In this document: piece after piece, positions 34,000 through 41,755 of the stretch
How the letters are laid out: each line of letters begins with the position of its first letter
Position numbering within the stretch: position 1 is the stretch's first letter
Origin: Exiguobacterium sp. RIT594
Lineage (GTDB): Bacteria > Bacillota > Bacilli > Exiguobacteriales > Exiguobacteriaceae
Reading direction: 5' to 3'
Length of the DNA: 64,000 bases
Assembly: GCF_003339585.1 (NCBI RefSeq)
Contig: NZ_QPKF01000004.1
Location: forward strand, 1 to 64,000
The notes under the pieces: generated by a model
The model's database searches: none
What the model saw: only the letters and a program-made list of their open reading frames with translations
What the model was told of the DNA's origin: nothing
Program-made: the position numbers and the translations under genes

Positions 34000-36261
34000 T
34001 TAATCCTCCGCTGTTCCCATGTGTTTAAAGGTTTTAGTGCCGAAGCGATCCTGACTTAGTAAATATGCTTGTTTAGAGTCTTCAGTCACAATCATTACCT
34101 CTGATGGGGATGTACACATTTCATGAATCTTCTCTGCGAACTCTAAAAATTTAATAGATCGGTGATCATCTTCTTTAGTAGGACGATATCCATCCTGAAT
34201 ATCCATGAATAATTGGAATAGTGGATAGTCGATTTCAAGTTCAGCTAAGTTAGTCTCGTTACCTTTTTTATTGAAGTGTAAGAGGATAGTCGGGCTAAAC
34301 TTACTTAGAACACTTTCTGTACTTGATTTAATCTTCGTTGGATTACCTTCAATTTCAGCTTTAAAAGCAAGACGATGACGATTTGTAATTTTTTTTGTAT
34401 ATACATAATAAGGTTTTGGAGAGCCAAACCACTTGTAGTAAGCTGAGCTACTTATTTCATAGAGCGGCTGCAAAAGTCGAGTATTTCCTTTGTTGTATTG
34501 GTAGAGAAAATGAAGGTAATTTCGATAGACTGAATCTTGAATTGTTTCTGCAAATTCTGGATTACTTAAAACCATCAATCTAATCAATTGACCTGTCCAT
34601 TCTTGAATGCTATCTACTTGAGCTGGCGAGTAAAAGGCTTGAGCATTTTCGTCTAAGTGTTCTAATATTTCATCTACATCTCCACCGGTATAAAGTGAAA
34701 GATATAAGTCATCAACAGTGCGATGACGTGTTCTTAAAGGATCGAGTTGGGCTATTTGTGTCAATAATTTCGAGCGTTCTGGACGATTAAATAACTGCTC
34801 AGGTAAACCATTTTCGAGCATTATAGAAGGTTTAACAGAAACATGTTTTAATTCGTTCCAGTTCACAGGAATCAGTAAGTCAGAAATTAAGTTGAAAAAG
34901 GCACGGACAGAGATCAATTCATGATGCTTTACAATCAACTCAATTAACACTTGGACAATTTGATCTTGTATATTTTTTTGGCTTAGCAATGCGTAGTTAC
35001 GATGTAAAATCGTATCAACTTCATTTTCTCTATCGACTCGATATGCATCGTAAAAAGGATTTTCTGGAGAGTCAGAACAAATTTTTTCAAGAAGATCAGA
35101 GTAAAATGAAGACTTCGGACCATTCTCAGTTAGCTCATAAGATTGATAACTTGAAAAACTAAATAATGTAAAAAAACTCGAAGATATGCTAATGGTTTTT
35201 CCTGGTTTAAGAACATTTGTTTGCTCAACAAATTCTCGAAGTGATGAGTAAGTATATTCGGAATCTTCTTTTGTATGATCAAGAAATTTAGCAAGCATTC
35301 CAATATTGATAGCAAGAATCATTTTTGATGAACTTAAGTTGTTTTGTAAAGATTGATCCGAAAAATCTTTAAGTCGTTCCAACAAAGTATCAACAGCATT
35401 TTTCGTAGGGTCAAAACTTTCTGTAGCATCATTGTAGACTTTGTAATCAGAAAGAAGATCAGGGTGTTTCTTTTGTATATAACTCAATAAATGAGATTTC
35501 CCATCACCTACATTTCCACATAGTAGGATGAGGCGATTTTCATGGCTATTTGTCAACTGTTCGACAAGTTCTATCTGGATCTTACGATCAACATGCAAAT
35601 AATTACTTAATTCATTTAATGGATCGTTACCATTTTCTACTGCATCTTTAGACGTTTCTTGTAAGCGAGAAATATAAGTGAAGAGATAATTATCATTAAC
35701 TTCTTCATTTAAATAAGAAAAAGCAGGTCGTTTGATATCTTCAACTTGTATATGATCTTCAGGTATAGCGGGGGGAGCAGTCAAACCAACATCATCAAGT
35801 AATCTCATAAAAAGTTCTTTCATACTTTGATCGTCCATTGGTGATGAAGTTACAGGAACAGACGGTAACGTATAGTGAGGAATATTTGGCATATCAAAAT
35901 GTCGTGCACAATAATCGACTGAAATATCAAACATAGCTTTATGTACACGAGTCAAATGAATGCTGCTTTCCGTTGAATGATTATGAACAGCATTATTTCC
36001 AAGCTTTCGTATATAGTGCAAATCATCAATTGATTTGCTTGATAGGGTATGTGCTCCCTGAAGTGATCGAATCATCTCTACTAAAGATCCTTGATCTAAC
36101 TTTTTTCGCCAAATCATATCTTTTGCGAGCTCTTCAATAAATTTACGTGAATATGTTAACGCAGCGTCCGAATCAATATAATATTGGCGTTCCATGTCGA
36201 GTGCTAATTTAAAGGCATCTTCGTTCCACTCTTTTAAAAAATCAAAAGTACTTTCACTCAT
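34000..36261 (-). CDS. dptF: DptF-like P-loop protein with N-terminal DUF4145-like domain
   Basis: The 753-residue protein has two parts. Residues 1-115 (DSDAALTYSRKFIEELAKDMIW ... IDDLHYIRKLGNNAVHN) resemble DUF4145, a domain found at the start of type I restriction HsdR and related proteins. After a linker the DptF body begins, with Walker A CGNVGDGKSHLL at about 248-259. DptF proteins are usually near 500 residues, so the extra length is the N-terminal domain. AAGGAG precedes ATG 36261. It is the first gene of the restriction operon and is divergent from the helicase module. Confidence 0.8.
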   Translation of the reverse strand: MSESTFDFLKEWNEDAFKLALDMERQYYIDSDAALTYSRKFIEELAKDMIWRKKLDQGSLVEMIRSLQGAHTLSSKSIDDLHYIRKLGNNAVHNHSTESSIHLTRVHKAMFDISVDYCARHFDMPNIPHYTLPSVPVTSSPMDDQSMKELFMRLLDDVGLTAPPAIPEDHIQVEDIKRPAFSYLNEEVNDNYLFTYISRLQETSKDAVENGNDPLNELSNYLHVDRKIQIELVEQLTNSHENRLILLCGNVGDGKSHLLSYIQKKHPDLLSDYKVYNDATESFDPTKNAVDTLLERLKDFSDQSLQNNLSSSKMILAINIGMLAKFLDHTKEDSEYTYSSLREFVEQTNVLKPGKTISISSSFFTLFSFSSYQSYELTENGPKSSFYSDLLEKICSDSPENPFYDAYRVDRENEVDTILHRNYALLSQKNIQDQIVQVLIELIVKHHELISVRAFFNLISDLLIPVNWNELKHVSVKPSIMLENGLPEQLFNRPERSKLLTQIAQLDPLRTRHRTVDDLYLSLYTGGDVDEILEHLDENAQAFYSPAQVDSIQEWTGQLIRLMVLSNPEFAETIQDSVYRNYLHFLYQYNKGNTRLLQPLYEISSSAYYKWFGSPKPYYVYTKKITNRHRLAFKAEIEGNPTKIKSSTESVLSKFSPTILLHFNKKGNETNLAELEIDYPLFQLFMDIQDGYRPTKEDDHRSIKFLEFAEKIHEMCTSPSEVMIVTEDSKQAYLLSQDRFGTKTFKHMGTAED

Positions 36262-36330
36262 TGCTTTTACTCCTTATATAAAATCGATTTATTATTTATT
36301 GAGACTAACAATAGAAAAAATAACAATTAT

Positions 36331-37776
36331 TTGCTAAAAAGATTACAATCAAAGTATAACAAAAATTTTCTTTCTGATGATGGAGTTGAGAAAATTATGC
36401 AATCTACATCCTATGAAATACCAAAGTGGCTGACTCTTCATCCTTATCAAGAACAAGCAATTAAAAGCTGGCAAGATAACAATTATCAGGGATTATTTGA
36501 GATGGCCACAGGGACAGGAAAAACATTAACAGCTCTTTCAGCTGCATGCAAATTATTCCAAGCAAAAAAACGATTAGCTATTATTATTGTATGTCCATTG
36601 ATTGATTTGGTAGATCAATGGGCGAAAAATGCGGAAGAATTTGGACTACAACCAGTACGTATTTATCAAAATAGAAAGCAATGGTTTGATTTAACAAGTA
36701 GTGAAATCACTCAATATAATATAGGAAATCAAGATGTACTATGTTTTATTACAACAATGCAAACTTTAAAAATGTCGAAAGATGTACAACTACAACTGGG
36801 AAGACTTTCAAAAGAAAGCTTAATTATTGTTGATGAAGCACATAATATAGGAACTTCAAGATCTATTGAATCGTTACCAAGTCATTTTAAATATCGATTA
36901 GCTTTATCTGCTACTCCAAGACGATGGAATGATGATGAAGGAACAGATGCTATTTTTTCCTATTTTGGTGGTGAACCTATTTTTAAATATGAGTTACGCG
37001 ACGCCATTCATGCAGGCTATTTAACTCCATATTATTACTATCCGCAAATTGTAGTTTTAACTGATTCGGAAAGAGAAGAATATATGGAGTTAAGTAAAAA
37101 AATCGCCAAGCTATTTGCTTCTCAAGGAGAAGACACTAAAAATGAATATCTAGAACAACTTTTGATAAAGCGTGCTCGACTAATCAACAGTGCTGAAAAT
37201 AAAGAAGAGTTACTTAAAAAATTATTAAAAAAGCAAAAGAATGATGGAGATATGAGACATACAATTGTTTATTGTGGTGATCAAAAAAAAGAAGGCGAAC
37301 GACAAGTGGATCGACTTGTTCAAATGATGGGGAAGGAATTAGGAGTTTACAGCAGCAGTTATACATCTCACGAAAATAATAAACAAAGACGAGACTTACT
37401 TAGTCAATTTGACTCTGGTGAAATTGAAGCACTAATTGCTATTAGATGTTTAGATGAAGGTGTTGATGTTCCTAATACTCGAACTGCATATATTTTAGCA
37501 AGTAGTTCTAATCCTAAAGAATTTATTCAACGAAGAGGTCGAGTATTGAGGAAAGCGCGTGGAAAAGAATTTGCTATTTTGTATGATTTTATTGTTATTT
37601 CTCAGGAAATTTCAGATACAAATCAATTGCCTGATGCAGATTTTAATATTGAACGGAGTTTACTCGAGAAAGAGCTAAGGAGAGTTCAAGAGTTTGCTTC
37701 TTTAGCAATTAACGGGCCGCAAGCTTCACAGACATTACTCGAATTGAAAAATTTATATAACTTACAACATTTATAA
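36331..37776 (+). CDS. SF2 DEAH-type helicase of the accessory dnd module
   Basis: The protein has about 481 residues from TTG 36331, or 459 from ATG 36397. Motifs: HPYQEQAIKSW (Q-like), ATGTGKT 59-65, VDEAH 167-171, LSATPRRW, and QRRGRVLRKARG (motif VI). There is no nuclease domain visible. It resembles helicases linked to dnd clusters and annotated as phosphorothioation-system restriction enzymes. TTG 36331 has no ribosome site, while ATG 36397 has GGAG about 11 bp upstream; the earlier residues (LKRLQSKYNKNFL) look protein-like, so both are possible. It is divergent from dptF with only 69 bp between. Confidence 0.8.
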   Translation: MLKRLQSKYNKNFLSDDGVEKIMQSTSYEIPKWLTLHPYQEQAIKSWQDNNYQGLFEMATGTGKTLTALSAACKLFQAKKRLAIIIVCPLIDLVDQWAKNAEEFGLQPVRIYQNRKQWFDLTSSEITQYNIGNQDVLCFITTMQTLKMSKDVQLQLGRLSKESLIIVDEAHNIGTSRSIESLPSHFKYRLALSATPRRWNDDEGTDAIFSYFGGEPIFKYELRDAIHAGYLTPYYYYPQIVVLTDSEREEYMELSKKIAKLFASQGEDTKNEYLEQLLIKRARLINSAENKEELLKKLLKKQKNDGDMRHTIVYCGDQKKEGERQVDRLVQMMGKELGVYSSSYTSHENNKQRRDLLSQFDSGEIEALIAIRCLDEGVDVPNTRTAYILASSSNPKEFIQRRGRVLRKARGKEFAILYDFIVISQEISDTNQLPDADFNIERSLLEKELRRVQEFASLAINGPQASQTLLELKNLYNLQHL

Positions 37777-37793
37777 GTAAGGGGCGAGTATGA

Positions 37794-37976
37794 ATGGATG
37801 AACAAAGAACATTACAAGATATTCTTGAAGAAGAATTTGATGATTTCACAAATGAAGAAAAATTAGTATTCTCAAAAATCCTAAATTTAGAGGATATTTA
37901 CTTAAGTACAAAAAGTGGAACTAACGGAGAGATTGTAGCAGAAATTGTACGTCTTCTGAAAGGGTTGTATAACTAA
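37794..37976 (+). CDS. 60-residue acidic protein of the accessory module
   Basis: The protein is MDEQRTLQDILEEEF followed by DDFTNEEKLVFSKIL and a Gly-containing turn before EIVAEIVRLLKGLYN. It is rich in Asp and Glu. AAGGGGCGAG precedes the ATG; an ATG 4 bp earlier is out of frame and stops at once. Its stop overlaps the next ATPase start (TAATG), so it is translated as part of the module. Small acidic proteins in this place are known beside DNA-modification systems. Role unknown; a DNA mimic or subunit adaptor is a guess. Confidence 0.65.
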   Translation: MDEQRTLQDILEEEFDDFTNEEKLVFSKILNLEDIYLSTKSGTNGEIVAEIVRLLKGLYN

Positions 37977-39961
37977 TGATTATAAAAAAAATAGTATTAA
38001 ATAATTTCAGACAGTATTATGGTGAACAGTCTTTAAGTTTTGCCTATGGAGAAACCGATAATGTAACAGTTATACATGGTGAAAATGGATCTGGAAAGAC
38101 GGCATTAATTAATGCTTTCTTGTGGGTTTTATATGGAAAACCTCTCAACTTACCCAATCCGAACGAAATTATAAATAGAAGATTTGCCCGAGAATCTATG
38201 TTAGTTGGACTATCCGAAATTAGTACCTCAGTGAAGCTCTTTTTTAACGATGGAAATCATCAATTTGAGATTGAACGATTTTTAAATCATAAGTTTGATG
38301 GAGTTACTTATACACCCTTTAAAAAATCAGAAGTGCTTTTGAAAAGAATTAATGAACTAGGGGAAGGTGAAATCATAAAAAGTGTTACCGATACAATCGA
38401 TAAAATTATTCCACAAAAACTAAGTTCTTTTTTCTTCTTTGACGGAGAGAGAATCGATAATTTAGGTAAACAAAGAGCTAAAACTGAAATCAAAGATTCA
38501 ATTAAGTTAATGATGGGCCTCGATCTATTTGTATCAGCTAAAAAAGATCTTCGATCAGCTAAAAATAAACTTCAAGGAGAGCTTGCACAGAAAAATGGAG
38601 GAGAATATGAAGAGTTAATAAATAAAAGGGGAATTCTATACAATGAAAAAGAGTTAATAGAAAAAAAACTTTTAGATACTAGAGACAACACAGTAGCATT
38701 ACAAGAAGAGATTAAAGTGATTGACGAGAAGCTACAAGCAGATGCAGAAATTGGTGCGTTACAAATTGAGTATGATTCAAAGAAAAAAGAACTAGAACGA
38801 TTACAAAAAAATTTAACTTTGATTGAAACTGAGTTAGCAAAGTTATTAAGTAGTAATGGTCATCTTGTCATTGCTCTACCATTAATTCAACAAATTGAAC
38901 TAAAATCTGAAAACGATGATCGAATTGAGTCTTATATAGATGAAGAATTCCTAGAAAAGCTTGAACAAGAAGAAATTTGTATCTGTGGTCGTCCCATTTC
39001 GGAACACGAAAAAGAGCATATTATGCATTTGAGAAAGTCGTCCATTTATTCACAAGATAATGGGATTAATGTTTTGCATAAAAAAATGAGTATTATTAAA
39101 GAAAAAAGAAATGGCATATTTGAACAAGTACGTGCTTACTCAAATCAAAGAAATCAGCAACTAAAAGATATCATGACAGTGCAACAAGAAATTGCAGAGC
39201 TAAATATAAGTAAAAGTACGAGAAACAATCCAGAACTAGTTGATTTGCAAAAGAAGTTTACACAACTTGAAAGTTCTATTCAAGAACAAAAAGCTATGAT
39301 TATTTATTACGAAAAACAACGGGAAGAGTTAACACTAAAAGTTGATTTGCTCGAAAAACAGATCATTAAAAAAGAAAGAGAAAATTTAAAGGAGTTAAAT
39401 CTTCAAAATAGCTCGAATACAGCAATGAAATTTGAAAGCGTGATTGACCGCCTTCTCAAATTTCAGGAAGAAGATATAAGAAAACGTCTTGCCTTTCAAA
39501 TTAAAGAAGTATTCTCTAAATTCCTAAGGAAAAACTACAACGTAACAATGACAAATGAATATGAATTGATTGTTACTGACAGTGGACATGAAGAAGTGGG
39601 AATGTCTCAAGGAGAAGGCCAATTAACAAGTCTTGCATTTATTGGCGCTATCGTTGATATGCAACGTAAAAAAGCAGAAAAACCGAATGGTGGTCTTCAA
39701 ATAAAAGGTGCGAATATGAAAGCCGTATATCCACTTGTGATGGATTCTCCGTTTGGTGCACTAGACGCGGATCACAGAAAACGTGTTGCAGAAGGTATAC
39801 ATCAGCTATCTGATCAAGTAATCGTCATTGTATCTACCTCTCAATGGGACGGTGAAGTAGAGAATCAGTTAAATAAGCATGCAGGTAAAGAATATACACT
39901 CCGTTACATTGAAGACAATAATAATTTAGAATATACACAAATATTGGAGGGGAGAATCTAA
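37976..39961 (+). CDS. DndD-like SMC ATPase with CxC motif (third copy)
   Basis: The 661-residue protein begins IIKKIVLNNFRQYYGEQ and has Walker A GENGSGKT at 35-42, FFFFDGERID and a long coiled coil. In mid-coil, EEICICGRPI (Cys335, Cys337) may be a zinc-hook-like tip. The end has MSQGEGQLTSL (signature), YPLVMDSPFGALD and VIVIVSTSQW. It is the most diverged of the three DndD-family proteins here. As in DndD, no Glu follows the Walker B Asp (Ser instead). It follows the acidic protein by TAATG and precedes the assoc4-like gene by one base. Confidence 0.82.
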   Translation: MIIKKIVLNNFRQYYGEQSLSFAYGETDNVTVIHGENGSGKTALINAFLWVLYGKPLNLPNPNEIINRRFARESMLVGLSEISTSVKLFFNDGNHQFEIERFLNHKFDGVTYTPFKKSEVLLKRINELGEGEIIKSVTDTIDKIIPQKLSSFFFFDGERIDNLGKQRAKTEIKDSIKLMMGLDLFVSAKKDLRSAKNKLQGELAQKNGGEYEELINKRGILYNEKELIEKKLLDTRDNTVALQEEIKVIDEKLQADAEIGALQIEYDSKKKELERLQKNLTLIETELAKLLSSNGHLVIALPLIQQIELKSENDDRIESYIDEEFLEKLEQEEICICGRPISEHEKEHIMHLRKSSIYSQDNGINVLHKKMSIIKEKRNGIFEQVRAYSNQRNQQLKDIMTVQQEIAELNISKSTRNNPELVDLQKKFTQLESSIQEQKAMIIYYEKQREELTLKVDLLEKQIIKKERENLKELNLQNSSNTAMKFESVIDRLLKFQEEDIRKRLAFQIKEVFSKFLRKNYNVTMTNEYELIVTDSGHEEVGMSQGEGQLTSLAFIGAIVDMQRKKAEKPNGGLQIKGANMKAVYPLVMDSPFGALDADHRKRVAEGIHQLSDQVIVIVSTSQWDGEVENQLNKHAGKEYTLRYIEDNNNLEYTQILEGRI

Positions 39962-39962
39962 A

Positions 39963-40409
39963 ATGAGACTATCCCGGAGTTTGGAACAACAACGTGAATA
40001 CGATGAATTACATCGTGATGGAGAGTTCGGTTTTTTCAATACGTTTAAGGATATTTTTATGGCAGGATTAATGATAGGGCGTGAAACCGGAAAAATTATT
40101 TCATTTAAAAGAGGGAAAAATGCAGAAGCTTTCAACGAATCCGTTTTTTCAAGTGATGATGAGCTTCTAATCAATTCAATTATTTATGATGAATTTGGAG
40201 AAGGTGAGCCTAGTAAAGAAGAGCTTCAAAGAATCGAAAATTATGCTGCGGGTGGAGTTTCTTATCTGTATGAAATATTGATTAAGAATAGTGGAAGCAA
40301 CGCTATAGATCGATATATTGAATTGTTATATGATTTCAAGGATGAGGAGTCTTTAGAGAACTATAGAAACCGTTTAGTAACAGAAACTCTCTATAAAGAT
40401 CATCTTTAA
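39963..40409 (+). CDS. dnd system-associated protein 4-like
   Basis: The 148-residue protein reads RLSRSLEQQREYDELHRDGEF, FFNTFKDIFMAGLMIGRETGK, SDDELLINSIIYDEF and IENYAAGGVSYLYEIL. These are features I associate with the dnd-associated protein 4 family. It stands where DndE stands relative to DndD in the other two modules, but sequence similarity to DndE is not evident. Start overlaps the region just after the ATPase stop with GGAGGGGAG upstream. Last gene of the helicase module, before a strong terminator. Confidence 0.7.
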   Translation: MRLSRSLEQQREYDELHRDGEFGFFNTFKDIFMAGLMIGRETGKIISFKRGKNAEAFNESVFSSDDELLINSIIYDEFGEGEPSKEELQRIENYAAGGVSYLYEILIKNSGSNAIDRYIELLYDFKDEESLENYRNRLVTETLYKDHL

Positions 40410-40420
40410 TGTTAACGAGT

Positions 40421-40463
40421 AAAACTCTAAACTTTTGCTTACACGCATAAAGTTTAGAGTTTT
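40421..40463. terminator. Bidirectional terminator at the end of the accessory module
   Basis: A 14-bp stem AAAACTCTAAACTT / AAGTTTAGAGTTTT followed by TTAT. It overlaps the stop region of the convergent HNH gene. Confidence 0.88.
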
Positions 40464-41416
40464 TTATTTGGAGTCCATATATTAAATCCATTCTGAATAG
40501 CGTATTCATATGTATAGTTTAATTTCTTTTCAGTATAATTTTTCATATAAGTTGTATGAGTCAATTTTTTATTGCGATCAATTAGGTTATATAAAAATTC
40601 TATTTCTGCAATTCGATTATTTTTACTTGAGTTACAACTTGGGCAGGATAGTACGAAATTCCAAAGCACGTCGTTCTGAGTATAGGACCACGGAATGAAG
40701 TGATCTACATGGATTTTTTTTAGCGGTTTGCGGCAATAAAAGCAGTTAGTCTGACCGTGTTGTAAAAGGATTTTTTTGAACTCACCTAGCGACTGTCGTG
40801 CTGACACAAATTCAACTTTACTTAAGATACTTTTCATCAGTTCACTTGAATTATATTTCTCTAAAAAAATGGATAATTGATAATTTGTAACATTCATCAA
40901 AATCCTTTTATATTTTTCGAAAAAGACAATGTAAATAGGAACTAATTTAACCCATTCTTCTTTTTTATTAAAAGAATAAATAGTGCCGTTAAAAGATGAA
41001 TAAAATGAACCGTAGACATACTTTTTATAGACTATATTAATGTTTTTACTGAGCTCAGATTGCTGAGATTCTGATAAGTTTTCAAAATTCCATTCTGAAG
41101 GGATACTATATTTCATTTGAAAATTTTTTAGTACTTTTTCTATAGAGCTTTCTCCAGTTTTAATATTAACTTGACGTAATTCATTCGTAATCACTAAGTT
41201 CCAATAAATCTTTGCGACATGTTTGGAAATTTCTAAGAAATCTATTTTTCCTGTTTCATCGATTTCGGTTGTACACTCTAATAGTGATTTCATTAGTATA
41301 TGTTTATAGGTAGTTGTATACGTTGCATTCATTAAAAATTGCTGTGTCAGGCGCCATAAATCACTCTCTGTCAAATATTCCTCATTTGCTTCTGCAATGT
41401 CTAGTCTCCATCCCAA
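40454..41416 (-). CDS. HNH endonuclease-domain protein
   Basis: The 320-residue protein has a C-terminal HNH domain: CFYCRKPLKKIHVDHFIPWS, then LWNFVLSCPSCNSSKNNRI. The two CxxC pairs should bind zinc and the HVDH His is catalytic. The N-terminal 210 residues are helical and not recognised. Start is TTG 41416 with AGGAGGT 7 bp upstream; the only nearby ATG is out of frame. It has the same AT-rich base use as the island. It may be an extra nuclease arm of the phosphorothioation defence; this is inference from position only. Confidence 0.8.
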   Translation of the reverse strand: MGWRLDIAEANEEYLTESDLWRLTQQFLMNATYTTTYKHILMKSLLECTTEIDETGKIDFLEISKHVAKIYWNLVITNELRQVNIKTGESSIEKVLKNFQMKYSIPSEWNFENLSESQQSELSKNINIVYKKYVYGSFYSSFNGTIYSFNKKEEWVKLVPIYIVFFEKYKRILMNVTNYQLSIFLEKYNSSELMKSILSKVEFVSARQSLGEFKKILLQHGQTNCFYCRKPLKKIHVDHFIPWSYTQNDVLWNFVLSCPSCNSSKNNRIAEIEFLYNLIDRNKKLTHTTYMKNYTEKKLNYTYEYAIQNGFNIWTPNKKL

Positions 41417-41447
41417 TAGAATTACCTCCTAATAAGACAATCTACAT

Positions 41448-41753
41448 CTAGTTTTTTAATGGATACTTCTCTTCATTCTTCCTAATCTTATCTACCACAA
41501 TCTCTTCTACATCTACATTCAACTCACTACACAACGTCAATGCATAAATCAACACATCGGCAATTTCCTCTTTAATATTTTCCTGATTTTCTTCCCACGC
41601 TTCTTCGCTGGTCCGCCACTGGAAGGCTTCGAGTAACTCGGATGCTTCGATGGACAGAGAAATCGCTAAATCTTTTGGGTTATGGTGTGGTCGCCAGTTA
41701 CGTTCGTCACGGAAGTCATCGATTTTTTGTACTAACGCTTTGATTTCGTTCAT
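41448..41753 (-). CDS. MazG-like nucleotide pyrophosphohydrolase
   Basis: The 101-residue protein matches the all-alpha NTP pyrophosphohydrolases (RS21-C6/MazG-like): RNWRPHHNPKDLAISLSIEASELLEAFQW, then EEIADVLIYALTL with the ExxE and ExxD metal sites. It hydrolyses dNTPs or modified nucleotides. Its start is 2 bases after the stop of the DUF2075 gene, with AAAGGAG inside that gene's end, so the two form an operon. Base composition is closer to the host than to the dnd island. Confidence 0.88.
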   Translation of the reverse strand: MNEIKALVQKIDDFRDERNWRPHHNPKDLAISLSIEASELLEAFQWRTSEEAWEENQENIKEEIADVLIYALTLCSELNVDVEEIVVDKIRKNEEKYPLKN

Positions 41754-41755
41754 AG

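Larger units (their letters stand above)
19400..41440. other. DNA phosphorothioation and restriction island
   Basis: From just after ridA to just after the HNH gene the DNA is visibly richer in A and T, and codons favour A/T endings, unlike both flanks. All recognisable genes belong to DNA phosphorothioation (dnd), its restriction partners (dpt), DndD-family ATPases or nucleases. No integrase, transposase, tRNA or clear direct repeat is seen at either edge, so the entry route is unknown. The limits given are approximate. Confidence 0.75.
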
